This document shows positions 1-8,195 of a stretch of 32,096 nt of DNA, in pieces. Source of the DNA: Candidatus Zhuqueibacterota bacterium. Its GTDB lineage: Bacteria; Zhuqueibacterota; Zhuqueibacteria; Oceanimicrobiales; Oceanimicrobiaceae. Position 1 is the first letter of the stretch; every line of letters begins with the position of its first letter. Where the stretch lies: positions 90,772-122,867 of the forward strand of contig JAJDAD010000036.1 in NCBI GenBank assembly GCA_029262055.1, written 5' to 3'. A program made the translations under genes and the position numbers. Below the pieces are notes generated by a model. The model was not told the DNA's origin and did no database searches. It was given only the letters and a program-made list of their open reading frames with translations.

Positions 1-333
1 ATCGCCCCGGATCTGGTCAGGTTTCCGGAATTGGTAAATGCCTGCGACCTTGTCGTCTCCAAGCCCGGTTACGGCTTGGTGACCGATATCATAGCGAACA
101 GGACGCCGCTGCTTTATGTTGCGAGAGATGACTTTATCGAATGCGGTGTCCTGGAGGACGGCCTGCAACGCCACGCAGTTGCTAAATCTCTGCCGAGGGC
201 CGATTTTCTTTCCGGTGCGTGGATGGGATTCATGCAGGAGTTATTGGAGGTCAGGCAGGACTTATGGCCGGAAGTGGCGATCGATGGAGCGCAGGTGGCA
301 GCACAGGAGATTATAGATTTGGCGGGCGAATGA
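1..333 (+). CDS. Glycosyltransferase-like protein, 3' end (partial)
   Basis: The reading frame is open from base 1 and ends at TGA 331-333, so the start lies outside the window. The visible 110 residues contain DLVVSKPGYGLVTDIIANR, then TPLLYV, and end with a segment rich in acidic residues and QVAAQEI. This pattern (a glycine-rich KxGYG turn, a hydrophobic strand followed by an R-D-F/Y pair, then a C-terminal helix) closely resembles the C-terminal half of the glycosyltransferase-like N-terminal region of plant and bacterial L-arabinokinase. More generally it resembles GT28/MurG-like folds. The family relationship comes from memory of that motif; the donor and acceptor cannot be told from this fragment. 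A TTG at 31 is internal, not the start. Confidence 0.6.
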   Translation: MAPDLVRFPELVNACDLVVSKPGYGLVTDIIANRTPLLYVARDDFIECGVLEDGLQRHAVAKSLPRADFLSGAWMGFMQELLEVRQDLWPEVAIDGAQVAAQEIIDLAGE

Positions 334-350
334 CCGGCGGACACCGGTCA
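331..350. repeat. Inverted repeat overlapping stop codon
   Basis: A perfect 7-bp inverted repeat, TGACCGG and CCGGTCA, with a 6-base loop begins at the stop codon of the partial glycosyltransferase gene. There is no T-run after it, so it is at most a weak terminator or mRNA 3'-end stabiliser between two convergent genes. Confidence 0.4.
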
Positions 351-438
351 TTCCCGCTGAAAGGATTTAAACAGTTGCTTGCTTGGTGTTCCACGTGATT
401 CATACCGGACGGAGTTATGGGCAACACCCGGATTCTCT

Positions 439-2295
439 TTATTCGGTGGCCGCCACCATCAGTTCCGTCATCCGCTCTACAAACTCGGTTTGCGAAGTCA
501 GGTCCCCTTCGATGAGCAGAGCGCCATCATAGATTTGCAGAATGCTGTTTCTTAAGATGGGATCGCTGTCGTCCGAAATAATGCGTTTGCCAAGATTCTT
601 TATAAGGGGGTGGGAAAGATTGATTTCCAGGATCTTCTTCGAGCCTTGATGGGCCTGGTTCATCATCTTCATCATTCTCTCCATCTGTTTGTCCATGCCG
701 TCCTTGCCGACGACCAGAGTTGCCGCCGAGTCCACCAGACGCTTGGAAGCGATGACGTCTTCGACTTTGTCGGCCAGGGTCTTCTTGAAGACCTCGATTA
801 AGGTCTTCGCAAGTCCCTCACTCAGGGCCTCCTTGTCTTCTTTGTCTTTTTGTTTCAGGTCGAGATCTGCTTTGTCGATGGATTTGATTTTCTTCTTATC
901 ATACTCCTGCAGGGATGGCATGATGAAAACATCGAACGGTTCGCTCAGCAGCAGAACTTCTATCTCGTTCTTTTTGAAGTATTCCAGGTTGGGATTTCTC
1001 TGAAGTACATCGCGGTGTTCCCCTGAGATGTAGTAGATCTCTTCCTGTTCTTCCTGCATTCTGTCTGCGTAGGTTTTGAGCGAGATCAATTCGTCGTTTT
1101 CTGTCTTGGTCGTTTCGAAGCGCAGCAACTCTACAATCTTGTCTTTGTGGGTAAAGTCGCTATTGACCCCGGTCTTGAAGATCGGACCAAAATTCCGGTA
1201 GAATTTGTCATATTTTGTGGTCTCTTTCTTCGCCATCTTGTCGAGCCAGGTCAATATTCGTTTCACCAGAATATTCTTGATCTTGACCATGGCGGGGCTC
1301 GACTGTGTTACCTCACGCGACACATTGAGCGGGAGATCTTCGGTATCCACCACGCCGCGCAGGAAGCGCAGGTACTCCGGTAGAAGCTCGGTGCAATCAT
1401 CCTGGATAAACACTTTGTTCGAATAGAGCTGTAACGACCGCTCAAGGTGCTCCCGTTCGAAAACCGGCGGCGCTGTTTCAGGGATAAAGATGAGCGCCTT
1501 GAAGTTGACCGCGCCCTCAATCGAGAGGTGCAGGTGCGCCAGCGGCGGACTGAAATCATTCGAAATGAACTTATAAAACTCCGCCAGCTCTTCCTCTTTA
1601 ATCTCTTCTTTCTTGCGATGCCAGAGCGCACTGACCCTGTTAACCTCTTCCTTGCCCACAAAAATCGGGAAGTCGACAAAATTGGAGTATTTCTGGATCA
1701 CGCTCTTGACTTTGTACTCTTCGCTCAGGTCAAAGTGCGGTTTCTTGAGCTTGAAGGTGATGCGGGTTCCTCGTTCTTTCCGGTCGATTTCTTCGATGTT
1801 GAATTTGCCCTGGCCGTCTGAAGTCCAGCGCAGGCCCTGGGAGTCCTGGTCGGAGTGGCGGGTTTCGACCGTGACCTTGTCGGTTACCATAAAGACCGAG
1901 TAAAATCCCACGCCAAATTGGCCAATGAGACCGTCGGCGGGTTGTTCGCTCTCCTGCATTTGCTTGAAAAACTCAAGCGTTCCGGAGCTGGCTACAGTTC
2001 CCAGTCTGTCTATCAAATCATCCCTGGTCATGCCCAATCCGGAATCCTCGATTGAGAAAGTGTGCTTTTGGGCGTCGACCTCTATTTTGATCTTGAGATC
2101 AGCTTCCGGGTCTGCGACAGCGGAGTCGGTCAACATCCGAAAACGTATTTTGTTCAAAGCGTCAGAAGCGTTCGAAATGAGCTCGCGTAGAAATACTTCA
2201 GGATGGGTGTAGAGGGAATGGACAATAAGCTGAAGCAGTTGCTTCATTTCGGCTTTGTATTCGAACTCCTGGGACTTTGTTGCTTTGGGGGCCAT
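439..2295 (-). CDS. htpG: Molecular chaperone HtpG (Hsp90)
   Basis: The 618-residue product has the usual length and order of bacterial Hsp90. The N-terminal GHKL ATPase domain shows SNASDALNKIRF (about 41-52), DSGLGM (84-89) and the lid/glycine motif GQFGVGF (125-131). The middle domain carries the conserved LPLNVSRE stretch and the C-terminal part is the dimerisation domain. It is a cytosolic ATP-dependent dimeric chaperone that remodels client proteins. The ATG start is supported by GGAG at 2305-2308 on the complementary strand, nine bases upstream. It lies downstream of the DDAH gene in the same direction but is separated from it by a strong terminator, so it should have its own promoter. 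The 5' leader can form competing hairpins near the ribosome binding site (see findings). Confidence 0.97.
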   Translation of the reverse strand: MAPKATKSQEFEYKAEMKQLLQLIVHSLYTHPEVFLRELISNASDALNKIRFRMLTDSAVADPEADLKIKIEVDAQKHTFSIEDSGLGMTRDDLIDRLGTVASSGTLEFFKQMQESEQPADGLIGQFGVGFYSVFMVTDKVTVETRHSDQDSQGLRWTSDGQGKFNIEEIDRKERGTRITFKLKKPHFDLSEEYKVKSVIQKYSNFVDFPIFVGKEEVNRVSALWHRKKEEIKEEELAEFYKFISNDFSPPLAHLHLSIEGAVNFKALIFIPETAPPVFEREHLERSLQLYSNKVFIQDDCTELLPEYLRFLRGVVDTEDLPLNVSREVTQSSPAMVKIKNILVKRILTWLDKMAKKETTKYDKFYRNFGPIFKTGVNSDFTHKDKIVELLRFETTKTENDELISLKTYADRMQEEQEEIYYISGEHRDVLQRNPNLEYFKKNEIEVLLLSEPFDVFIMPSLQEYDKKKIKSIDKADLDLKQKDKEDKEALSEGLAKTLIEVFKKTLADKVEDVIASKRLVDSAATLVVGKDGMDKQMERMMKMMNQAHQGSKKILEINLSHPLIKNLGKRIISDDSDPILRNSILQIYDGALLIEGDLTSQTEFVERMTELMVAATE

Positions 2296-2303
2296 CTTAA
2301 TTC

Positions 2304-2330
2304 ACTCCATTTGAGGAGATAATAATCTCC
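2304..2330 (-). promoter_or_regulatory. Possible structured leader at the htpG ribosome binding site
   Basis: On the minus strand the leader holds a perfect hairpin, GGAGAT-TATT-ATCTCC (2330-2315). Its 3' arm contains CTCC, which can instead pair with the Shine-Dalgarno GGAG at 2308-2305 across a 6-base loop. The two pairings are mutually exclusive, which is the layout expected of a simple RNA switch or thermometer. Only the complementarity is seen; function is inference. Confidence 0.35.
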
Positions 2331-2358
2331 GAAATTCTATCGTTGTGTACGATTCAAC

Positions 2359-2417
2359 AAAAAAATCCGAACCTCTTCGAGGACTCCAACCCTGGCAGGC
2401 CTTTCAGGTGCGGATTT
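2359..2417 (-). terminator. Rho-independent-type terminator after the DDAH gene
   Basis: Read on the minus strand, AAATCCG-C-ACCT (2417-2406) pairs with AGGT-T-CGGATTT (2374-2363), giving an 11-bp stem with one mismatch, followed by a run of seven T. It lies about 80 bases beyond the DDAH stop and before htpG. The loop itself contains a small CCTC/GAGG hairpin, so the structure may be branched. It would insulate htpG from DDAH transcription. Confidence 0.7.
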
Positions 2418-2497
2418 GTGCACATATGAAAATGTTGCCTCATCAGATTTCTAATATATGAAAACCTGCCTCGAAATTCAATTTTTTTTACAAAATG

Positions 2498-3262
2498 TTA
2501 AGCATTAAAGAGTAGGCTTAAACAGGTCAATCCCGCCTCTGCTTTGGAGAGTTCTGATATGTCGATGGTCCGGACTTTGAAATCCAGGTCGCGTAGCATT
2601 GCTGCGGTTTCAGGAAATTCCTCCGCCACACAAACAGTCTGGCCGATGCAGAGCACGTTGGCGGCCCAGGGCTCTGTTTCGTCCACCGTTATGACATTGA
2701 ATTCCGACAAAGCTGCAATATCGACCCATGCCGGGTTTACCAGCAGGGAACGGCCGCTCAAGGCAGTGCAGGCTGTCTTCAGGTGCAGGCAATCTTCCAC
2801 TTCCACAGAAACTAGGTTGTAATCAAAGACGTCCGCGATCTCTTTGAAGGCGTTAATTCCTGCTTCATTTGTACGGCTTGTTTTGCCGACAAAAAGCGTG
2901 TTGCCCATCTGCAGGACATCGCCGCCTTCCAGGGTGGCCGGGGCCTGAATCACCTCAATGCTCCTGTGACGCGCCAGCTCTGTTGCGATTGCCTGTTCCT
3001 CGCCACGCCGCGCTGCAATGCCGGGCCTGCAAATGACGGCCACCTCGTCGAGTATGACCGCGCTATCCTCCACGAAAACAGAGTCCGGATAGCTGAGATT
3101 GTCGCTGAGAGTGATAATCTCAGCACCAAGTTCTTGCAACGTCTCGCAATATCGCTTATGTTGCTCTACAGCTATTTGCGGATCGATGGCGACTCGTTTC
3201 TTGTGAGTCAATTCGCAGCGAGTGATTTCGGGGGAAACTGTGTGAACAAACGCTTTTAACAT
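2498..3262 (-). CDS. Dimethylarginine dimethylaminohydrolase (DDAH)
   Basis: The 254-residue protein has the length of Pseudomonas aeruginosa DDAH and the same catalytic triad shifted by two positions. Glu112 lies in LEGGD, His160 in EDCLHLKTACT, and the nucleophile Cys247 in GLTCLSLLF. The N-terminal YPDSVFVEDSAVI segment matches the substrate-binding region of the guanidino-group-modifying superfamily. Known members hydrolyse N-omega-methylated arginines to citrulline and methylamines; related enzymes act on arginine or other guanidines, so the exact substrate is inferred. The start has only a weak GGA just upstream. The gene is monocistronic by context: a terminator follows it and a divergent gene precedes it. 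Confidence 0.88.
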   Translation of the reverse strand: MLKAFVHTVSPEITRCELTHKKRVAIDPQIAVEQHKRYCETLQELGAEIITLSDNLSYPDSVFVEDSAVILDEVAVICRPGIAARRGEEQAIATELARHRSIEVIQAPATLEGGDVLQMGNTLFVGKTSRTNEAGINAFKEIADVFDYNLVSVEVEDCLHLKTACTALSGRSLLVNPAWVDIAALSEFNVITVDETEPWAANVLCIGQTVCVAEEFPETAAMLRDLDFKVRTIDISELSKAEAGLTCLSLLFNA

Positions 3263-3575
3263 TCCGGCTCACTAAGAATAATCAAACGGGGACACCGGCT
3301 ACTTCGTCCTTGTGTCACTCCAGTAGTGCAGGGCGATAAGTTAAGTAAACTAGTTTAGTAAAACAAGAAAGCAGTTGCAAAGAAAATTTACACCGGCAGT
3401 GGTAGACAACGACATCTGTTGTTTTTTTTCACACAATAGAAGCAGGGTTGTGTCTGTCATAAGTATTAGCTAAGTAATACTGTTAGGCCAATATCCCGGG
3501 AATGGCATCACTTTTGTTATGACACCAGTTGTCTTGCAAACGAAACGTGATGAAAGAAAATGTCTGGAGGTCGCA
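3263..3575. promoter_or_regulatory. Divergent intergenic region with two palindromes
   Basis: This 313-base AT-rich spacer separates the divergent DDAH and beta-barrel genes. It contains a perfect 12-bp palindrome TAAACTAGTTTA (3346-3357) and a 7-bp inverted repeat AGTATTA/TAATACT with a 6-base loop (3462-3481). These are candidate operator sites. No coding frame in it looks real, and I could not place a convincing -35/-10 pair. Confidence 0.4.
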
Positions 3576-4184
3576 ATGTTAATCAATTCAAAATATGTCA
3601 TAGTTGCGGGGATTATAGTTGGTTGTCTGGCGGCAACAGGTTATGCACAAAGTGAAAAGAAGTCGGTTTCACCTTTCTCGCATAAAGGTATCAAAGCGAT
3701 GGCCGCTTTGGGAGGATTGCGTGTCAATGGCAACGAGAAACTGGACGACGGCCAGACAGTTGCGTTGGGTCTGGGCTACGGATTCAGCAGCCGCACGACT
3801 CTGTGGCTCGCATTGACCGGAGCCGAGCACTCCGATGAGATCCTGAACGACGCCGTTACTGAATTTGATGGCGTCGAGCTCAGCTTTCAATATAAATTTG
3901 TGGCGGACTCGCCGTTGCAGCCTTATGCCAAGGTTGGCGCGGGAGTCTATCAAGTGAAGAGACGTGGCTCCAATCTGTCGCAACAAGGAGGGGGCTTTAA
4001 TGTCGCGCTTGGTGCGGACTACTTCTTCAGCAGGCACGTTGGTCTTGGCGTCGAATTGAACTTCAAAGATATCCGGTATCAGCAGCAACGATTGGAGTTA
4101 CCCGGGGATGACATCGTCACAGATCTGGAGCCTGAGATCAATCGGGATACGAAAGGAGTTATGATTACTCTGACCCTGCAATAG
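3576..4184 (+). CDS. Outer-membrane beta-barrel protein
   Basis: I chose the ATG at 3576 because GGAGG lies six bases upstream and it gives a clean signal peptide: MLINSKYVI, a hydrophobic stretch, then ATGYAQ as a probable cleavage site. The frame is open further upstream to 3519, but that extension would put a charged tail before the signal. The 202-residue product shows alternating hydrophobic/polar strands with glycines and aromatic ends (GLGYGFSSRTTLWLALTG, VGAGVYQVK, NVALGADYFFSRHVGLGVELNF). It finishes in a strand ending MITLTLQ. This is typical of small 8-stranded OmpA/OmpW-like barrels. It should sit in the outer membrane; transport or adhesion function is unknown. Confidence 0.8.
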   Translation: MLINSKYVIVAGIIVGCLAATGYAQSEKKSVSPFSHKGIKAMAALGGLRVNGNEKLDDGQTVALGLGYGFSSRTTLWLALTGAEHSDEILNDAVTEFDGVELSFQYKFVADSPLQPYAKVGAGVYQVKRRGSNLSQQGGGFNVALGADYFFSRHVGLGVELNFKDIRYQQQRLELPGDDIVTDLEPEINRDTKGVMITLTLQ

Positions 4185-4191
4185 AGAATGG

Positions 4192-4221
4192 AAAGCCCCG
4201 GATAGTTGTCCGGGGCTTTTT
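4192..4221 (+). terminator. Strong Rho-independent terminator
   Basis: A perfect 11-bp stem, AAAGCCCCGGA and TCCGGGGCTTT with a 6-base loop, ends in five T. It lies seven bases after the beta-barrel stop. An A/T run on the other side lets it also serve the convergent malate dehydrogenase gene, which stops at 4254. Confidence 0.9.
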
Positions 4222-4253
4222 ATGCATGAATAGGTCCTGGGGGAACCGGTCCG

Positions 4254-5237
4254 TTACAGTAAGTCCGAAACCACTTGTCGCTCTGTTTGCAGCTCCTTGG
4301 TCGTAGCCGCAATTTTTTCCTTGGCGAAATCACTCCACGCCAGCCCTTCAACAATGGAGTAGTTGCACTGCCCGTCGCTGGTAACCGGGAACGAAAACAG
4401 CAGTCCCTCGTCGATGCCGTAGCTGCCATTGGATGGCACGGCTGCCGAAAACCAGTCTCCGTCCTGGGTCGCCTTCAAATAGCTTTTGACATGATCGAGT
4501 GCTGCACTGGCCGCGGATGCTGCCGATGACAGCCCCCGTGCCTGAATGATGGCGGCGCCGCGCTTCTGCACTGTTTCGATAAACTCTCCTCGCAACCAAC
4601 TCACATGCCCGATAAACTCTGAGACCGGCTTGCCTTTGATGCGGGCGTTCTCGGCGTCAGGATACTGGGTCGCACTGTGATTGCCCCAGATGGTCATGTT
4701 GGTGACATCAGAGACTGCAACACCGGCTTTGCCTGCGAGTTGCGCCATAGCCCGGTTTTGGTCGAGCCGCGTCATCGCGCTAAATCTTTCGTTGGGAATG
4801 TCCCTGGCGTTGTGCATGGCGATCAGGCAGTTTGTGTTCGCCGGATTGCCAACCACCAGAACACGCACATCATCGGCGGCGCGGGCGCTGAGGGCCTTGC
4901 CCTGTCCTACGAAAATCGGGCCGTTCTCCTTGATCAGATCACCCCGTTCCATACCGGGACCGCGTGGTTTTGATCCAACCAGCAAAGCCCAATTGACACC
5001 GTCAAAGGCTTCCTCCGCGTTGTCGCTAATGTCGATTTTGTCGAGCAAAGGAAATGCGCAATCATCTAATTCCATTACCACACCTTGCAATGCTTTCATG
5101 GCGGGCGGGATTTCCAACAATCTTAGGGAGACATGTGTTTCCGATCCAAAAACTTCACCCGAGGCCAGCCGGGGCAGGAGCGAGTAGCCTATTTGGCCGG
5201 CGGCGCCCGTAACTGCAACTGTCACTTTATTTGGCAT
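4254..5237 (-). CDS. mdh: Malate dehydrogenase
   Basis: This enzyme oxidises malate to oxaloacetate with NAD(H), a TCA-cycle step in the cytosol. From the ATG at 5237 the product is 327 residues, the usual size of the cytosolic-type family (as in Thermus and eukaryotic cytosol). The Rossmann motif is GAAGQIG (11-17). The mobile-loop arginines are in [11 protein letters not shown] (91-100). NPANTN lies at 131-136, Asp159 in RLDQNRA, and the catalytic His187 in [12 protein letters not shown]. An upstream in-frame ATG would add MTRRSI. I prefer 5237 because AAGGAG stands seven bases before it and the Rossmann fold then begins immediately. Convergent with the beta-barrel gene and sharing its terminator. 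Confidence 0.97.
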   Translation of the reverse strand: MPNKVTVAVTGAAGQIGYSLLPRLASGEVFGSETHVSLRLLEIPPAMKALQGVVMELDDCAFPLLDKIDISDNAEEAFDGVNWALLVGSKPRGPGMERGDLIKENGPIFVGQGKALSARAADDVRVLVVGNPANTNCLIAMHNARDIPNERFSAMTRLDQNRAMAQLAGKAGVAVSDVTNMTIWGNHSATQYPDAENARIKGKPVSEFIGHVSWLRGEFIETVQKRGAAIIQARGLSSAASAASAALDHVKSYLKATQDGDWFSAAVPSNGSYGIDEGLLFSFPVTSDGQCNYSIVEGLAWSDFAKEKIAATTKELQTERQVVSDLL

Positions 5238-5453
5238 GATAGATCTCCTTGTCATCGGTGTTCGGTAATCTTGCTTAGGGCCTGATTATATGCCCTTCTA
5301 AGATAAGAATACGCGAAAATTGAGCAAGGGAATTCGGGGCGGAGAGAGCTTCAAACCTGGCGCCGGGCGAGCGTGAAAAAGGATCTCGGTCTTAACAATC
5401 GTCCGGATTGGTGCAGGGGTCAATCAAGAAACTGTTATGGTAAGAGAGGAACC

Positions 5454-5487
5454 GGCGCGCTCGCCAGAAAACACTAGCGAGCACGCC
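5454..5487 (-). terminator. Hairpin after the Spy-like gene
   Basis: GGCGCGCTCGC and GCGAGCACGCC form a 10-of-11-bp stem with a 12-base loop, 29 bases after the stop of the Spy-like gene. No clear T-run follows on the minus strand, so it may be a weak terminator or a 3'-end stabiliser. Confidence 0.45.
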
Positions 5488-5515
5488 AGGTAGCGGAGGG
5501 ATTAGAACGCTTCTG

Positions 5516-6058
5516 CTAATCTTCGTCAATATCGAAATCCGGACTGTCTCCGCCTTCAAAGCCCATTCCCCGGCCGTGATGACGTCCGCGTTTGCCGCGC
5601 CGTTTGCCCGCGTCGTTGCGCATTTCTTTCAGCTTCTGGAACTGCTCTTCAGTCAGGACTTCTCTCATCTTGAGGCGGCCCAGTACGCGGTTGAGCATCA
5701 AGGCTGTGCGAAAATCGCCCATTTTTTCCACATGTTGTCTGACCTGGTTCTCACTTGGCTTTGCAGCATCTATCAGCTCATGCAGTTCTACACGGGCGAC
5801 TTCCAAATCCGCGCGCAGACGAATGGCGTCCTTCTGGCTTGCGGTGCGCTGGTCTTTCAACGTAGCAACCTGGACATCGGTCAAGTTTAGCTCGCTGGCA
5901 AGACGTTCAATTTTGCCGAAGCCGCCGTGTTTTCCACCAAAAGCACCCCGGTGCCCTTTATGTCGGGCTTGCGAGAAACCGCTGTCGGTTTGTCCGAGCA
6001 GGAAGCCACTCAACAGAAGTATCGGTAGAAGCTTTGATTGCAGGTTTCTTACGTCCAT
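5516..6058 (-). CDS. Spy/CpxP-like periplasmic protein
   Basis: The 180-residue product starts with a signal peptide (about residues 1-30, cleavage near GFSQA). It is then almost entirely helical and rich in charged residues. Two LTxxQ motifs, LTDVQ (59-63) and LTEEQ (135-139), mark it as a member of the LTxxQ (Spy/CpxP/ZraP) family. These are periplasmic dimeric proteins that act as ATP-independent chaperones or as sensors of envelope and metal stress. The region around residues 31-48 and the segment RRGKRGRHHGRGMG near the C terminus are rich in Gly, Arg and His and could bind metal; this is inference. The tail is acidic (DFDIDED). The ATG start is supported by AAGGAA upstream. Confidence 0.8.
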   Translation of the reverse strand: MDVRNLQSKLLPILLLSGFLLGQTDSGFSQARHKGHRGAFGGKHGGFGKIERLASELNLTDVQVATLKDQRTASQKDAIRLRADLEVARVELHELIDAAKPSENQVRQHVEKMGDFRTALMLNRVLGRLKMREVLTEEQFQKLKEMRNDAGKRRGKRGRHHGRGMGFEGGDSPDFDIDED

Positions 6059-6195
6059 GGCTGGTTTCCTTCTATTTTGTGATAGTTGAATGTGTTAGTT
6101 GTCATTTGCCCATTAGACCGGCAGGCACTCGATTCCATTCCCACCAAAATTACTTGCTGACCGGCACCACCACACGGTAAGTCCGCTCCCGGCAC

Positions 6196-6208
6196 GCCTG
6201 CGGCAGGC
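6196..6208. repeat. Small GC-rich hairpin
   Basis: GCCTG-CGG-CAGGC is a perfect 5-bp hairpin in the divergent spacer between the Spy-like gene and the lipoprotein gene. No T-run follows. Its role is unknown; it could be a copy of a dispersed short repeat. Confidence 0.25.
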
Positions 6209-6309
6209 CTATCACGCTGTTTGGCTGTAATCGGAGAAATTCAAGTTTCTTTTTGATTCCGGGTGCTGGGAAGATTATCTTGGGATGTCTAAACTATGGA
6301 GTTCCTGAA

Positions 6310-6735
6310 GTGATTCCCAAGAAAAGAGAATTGTGTTGTTCTTTCATGCTTCTCGTCATTGGTTTCTCAAATTGCAGCCGCGACAGTTCGCCTGAAGGGG
6401 TGGCCGACGCATTCCTGTTTCGCTATTTTGTGGAGCTCAATCAACGCGGTGCCCTTGAGATCACGACCGGTCTGGCAGCGAAAAAACTGCAAAAGGAAAT
6501 AGAGTTGACGCAAAGCGTCCGTATGACGCCTGACCTCGACCTGGCCAAGCACAAGCCTTTCCTCGACTACGAACTGGTCAAGTCACAACGCCGTGAGGAC
6601 GATTCGGTGACATTCTTCTACGAGGTCACCATCGAGAATCCGGACGGCGAGGATGGCAAGCGGGAAGTAGTGGTGTCGACCGCCCAGTTTGATGGAGCCT
6701 GGCGGGTGACAAATTTTGATACTTTTTTGAAGTGA
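6310..6735 (+). CDS. Small exported protein, probable lipoprotein, unknown function
   Basis: I place the start at the GTG at 6310, which has GGAG eight bases upstream and gives a normal signal (MIPKKRE, then CCSFMLLVIGFSNC). An in-frame ATG at 6253 would add 19 residues without an obvious purpose. The Cys in IGFSNC is a plausible lipidation site, although Asn before it is atypical. The remaining ~115 residues begin with a helix (EGVADAFLFRYFVELNQRG) and end with beta strands (VTFFYEVTIENPDG, REVVVSTAQFDGAWRVTNFD). That arrangement resembles small NTF2-like or DUF4878-type lipoproteins. I do not recognise a specific family. The next gene lies 214 bases downstream. Confidence 0.6.
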   Translation: MIPKKRELCCSFMLLVIGFSNCSRDSSPEGVADAFLFRYFVELNQRGALEITTGLAAKKLQKEIELTQSVRMTPDLDLAKHKPFLDYELVKSQRREDDSVTFFYEVTIENPDGEDGKREVVVSTAQFDGAWRVTNFDTFLK

Positions 6736-6949
6736 GCGCTGCAGATGATGAGGCGGCTAGGGACTGGAAGGGTGCGGGTGCGTAAGATCTCCGTTTCGTA
6801 AAACTCCTTGCATAAGCTTCCCATAGACACTTATTTTAGAGTCTGTGGCGGCCTCGTGCTCGGAACCGACACGATGCACGGTCTTTGTTGCGAAAGGTTG
6901 CGGGTAGCGCGTACAAAGTGATTAATCCTGGGAGCTAGCGAAAAGACAA

Positions 6950-8041
6950 ATGGACTATTCCGAACTCGACACCCCCGCTTTGTTGATTGACCTGGACCGG
7001 ATGGAACGAAATATAAGCGGGATGGCAGATCTTGCACGGCGCCACATTGTAGCGCTGCGGCCGCACACCAAAACCCATAAATGCCCCGATATTGCCAAAA
7101 TCCAGATAGAGAACGGGGCAGTCGGTATTACCTGCGCAAAAATCGGTGAAGCGGAAGTGATGGTACGCGCGGGGGTTACAGACATCGTGATCGCCAATGA
7201 GGTGATCGGGGAGCAAAAATACCGGCGCCTCCTGGCACTGCTGGACAAGGCGAATGTGTGCGTGGCCGTTGACAGCGAGTTTGGCGCAAATGGTCTGAAT
7301 GCGGCTTTGGCAGCAGCGAACCTAAAAATCGACGTCATGGTCGAAGTAAACTGCGGGCAGGATCGCAGCGGCGTTTTGCCGGGTGAGCACACTTTGCAGA
7401 TTGCCCGCTATGTACAAGGTCTCCCGCAATTGCGTCTGCGCGGTTTGCTCACGCATGGCGGCCAGGCTTACAACAAAGGCAGCATCGCGGAAATTGCAGA
7501 AGTGGGCCAGCATGAGGGACAGGTTTTGGTGGAGACTGCAGACCTGCTGCGCAAAAACGGAATAGAGGTAAGCACCGTAAGCGTAGGCTCTACCCCGACC
7601 GTCAACTATTGCTCATCCGTGCCCGGCGTCACTGAGATACGGCCCGGAACCTATGTGTTTAACGACCTGACCCAGGTTGAGCTATTTGCGAGCAAGATAA
7701 AAGATTGTGCGCTGTCGGTCCTGGCGACTGTAACAAGCAAACCCGCCGCCGATCGGGTGATTCTGGATACCGGCAAAAAATCACTGACCGCCGATACTGC
7801 CGGACGCCTGGGACATGCCAAGGGCTTCGGCCTTATTCCGGCAAAGAACACCGTCATTAGCCGGCTGTCTGAAGAGCACGGCGTTATCATCTCGGAAACG
7901 GATTTTACCATTGGTGAAAAAGTCAGGATTATTCCCAATCATGCCTGCGTTGTAGTGAACATGTTTGAGGCCATGTACGGGGTTCGCGGCCAGGAAGTTG
8001 AGAGGACCTTCACGGTCGCCGGACGGGGAAAAGTTCATTGA
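6950..8041 (+). CDS. D-threonine aldolase / D-serine dehydratase-like PLP enzyme
   Basis: This 363-residue protein is a fold-type III PLP enzyme of the alanine racemase N-terminal superfamily. It has the start signature ELDTPALLIDLDRMERN and the PLP-lysine motif RPHTKTHK (37-44). A TIM-barrel region follows with HGGQAY and SVGSTPTV (phosphate-binding part), and a C-terminal beta domain ends in PNHACVVVN, the His-x-Cys metal pair of eukaryotic-type D-serine dehydratase and D-threonine aldolase. Known members cleave D-threonine and other D-3-hydroxy amino acids or deaminate D-serine, using PLP and a divalent metal. The sequence does not separate these two activities. The ATG has only a distant GGGAG, so translation initiation may be weak. 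Confidence 0.88.
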   Translation: MDYSELDTPALLIDLDRMERNISGMADLARRHIVALRPHTKTHKCPDIAKIQIENGAVGITCAKIGEAEVMVRAGVTDIVIANEVIGEQKYRRLLALLDKANVCVAVDSEFGANGLNAALAAANLKIDVMVEVNCGQDRSGVLPGEHTLQIARYVQGLPQLRLRGLLTHGGQAYNKGSIAEIAEVGQHEGQVLVETADLLRKNGIEVSTVSVGSTPTVNYCSSVPGVTEIRPGTYVFNDLTQVELFASKIKDCALSVLATVTSKPAADRVILDTGKKSLTADTAGRLGHAKGFGLIPAKNTVISRLSEEHGVIISETDFTIGEKVRIIPNHACVVVNMFEAMYGVRGQEVERTFTVAGRGKVH

Positions 8042-8054
8042 GCGCATTCGGGCA

Positions 8055-8078
8055 GAATAGAACGTTTTTAGTCTATTC
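8055..8078 (+). repeat. Inverted repeat after the PLP enzyme gene
   Basis: GAATAGA (8055-8061) and TCTATTC (8072-8078) form a 7-bp AT-rich stem with a 10-base loop 14 bases after the stop. A T-run appears only about 12 bases later. At best this is a weak terminator before lgt. Confidence 0.3.
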
Positions 8079-8195
8079 ATACCTTGCTTTTTCAACGCAA
8101 TCTTATACATTTGGACAGGAAATTTTGCCAATCTGTTCATGCGGTCTGAATACTGATGTTAATAAGATGTCTAAAGTGAAATCCGAAGCTGACTT

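Noticed and set aside
128-142. Possible upstream or internal starts in the first partial gene (TTG at 31)
   Set aside because: The frame is open to base 1 and the residues before 31 fit the family, so the gene starts outside the window.
4677-5187. Plus-strand frames of up to 168 codons inside the malate dehydrogenase gene
   Set aside because: Shadows of a clearly real gene with all catalytic residues; no ribosome binding site or domain.
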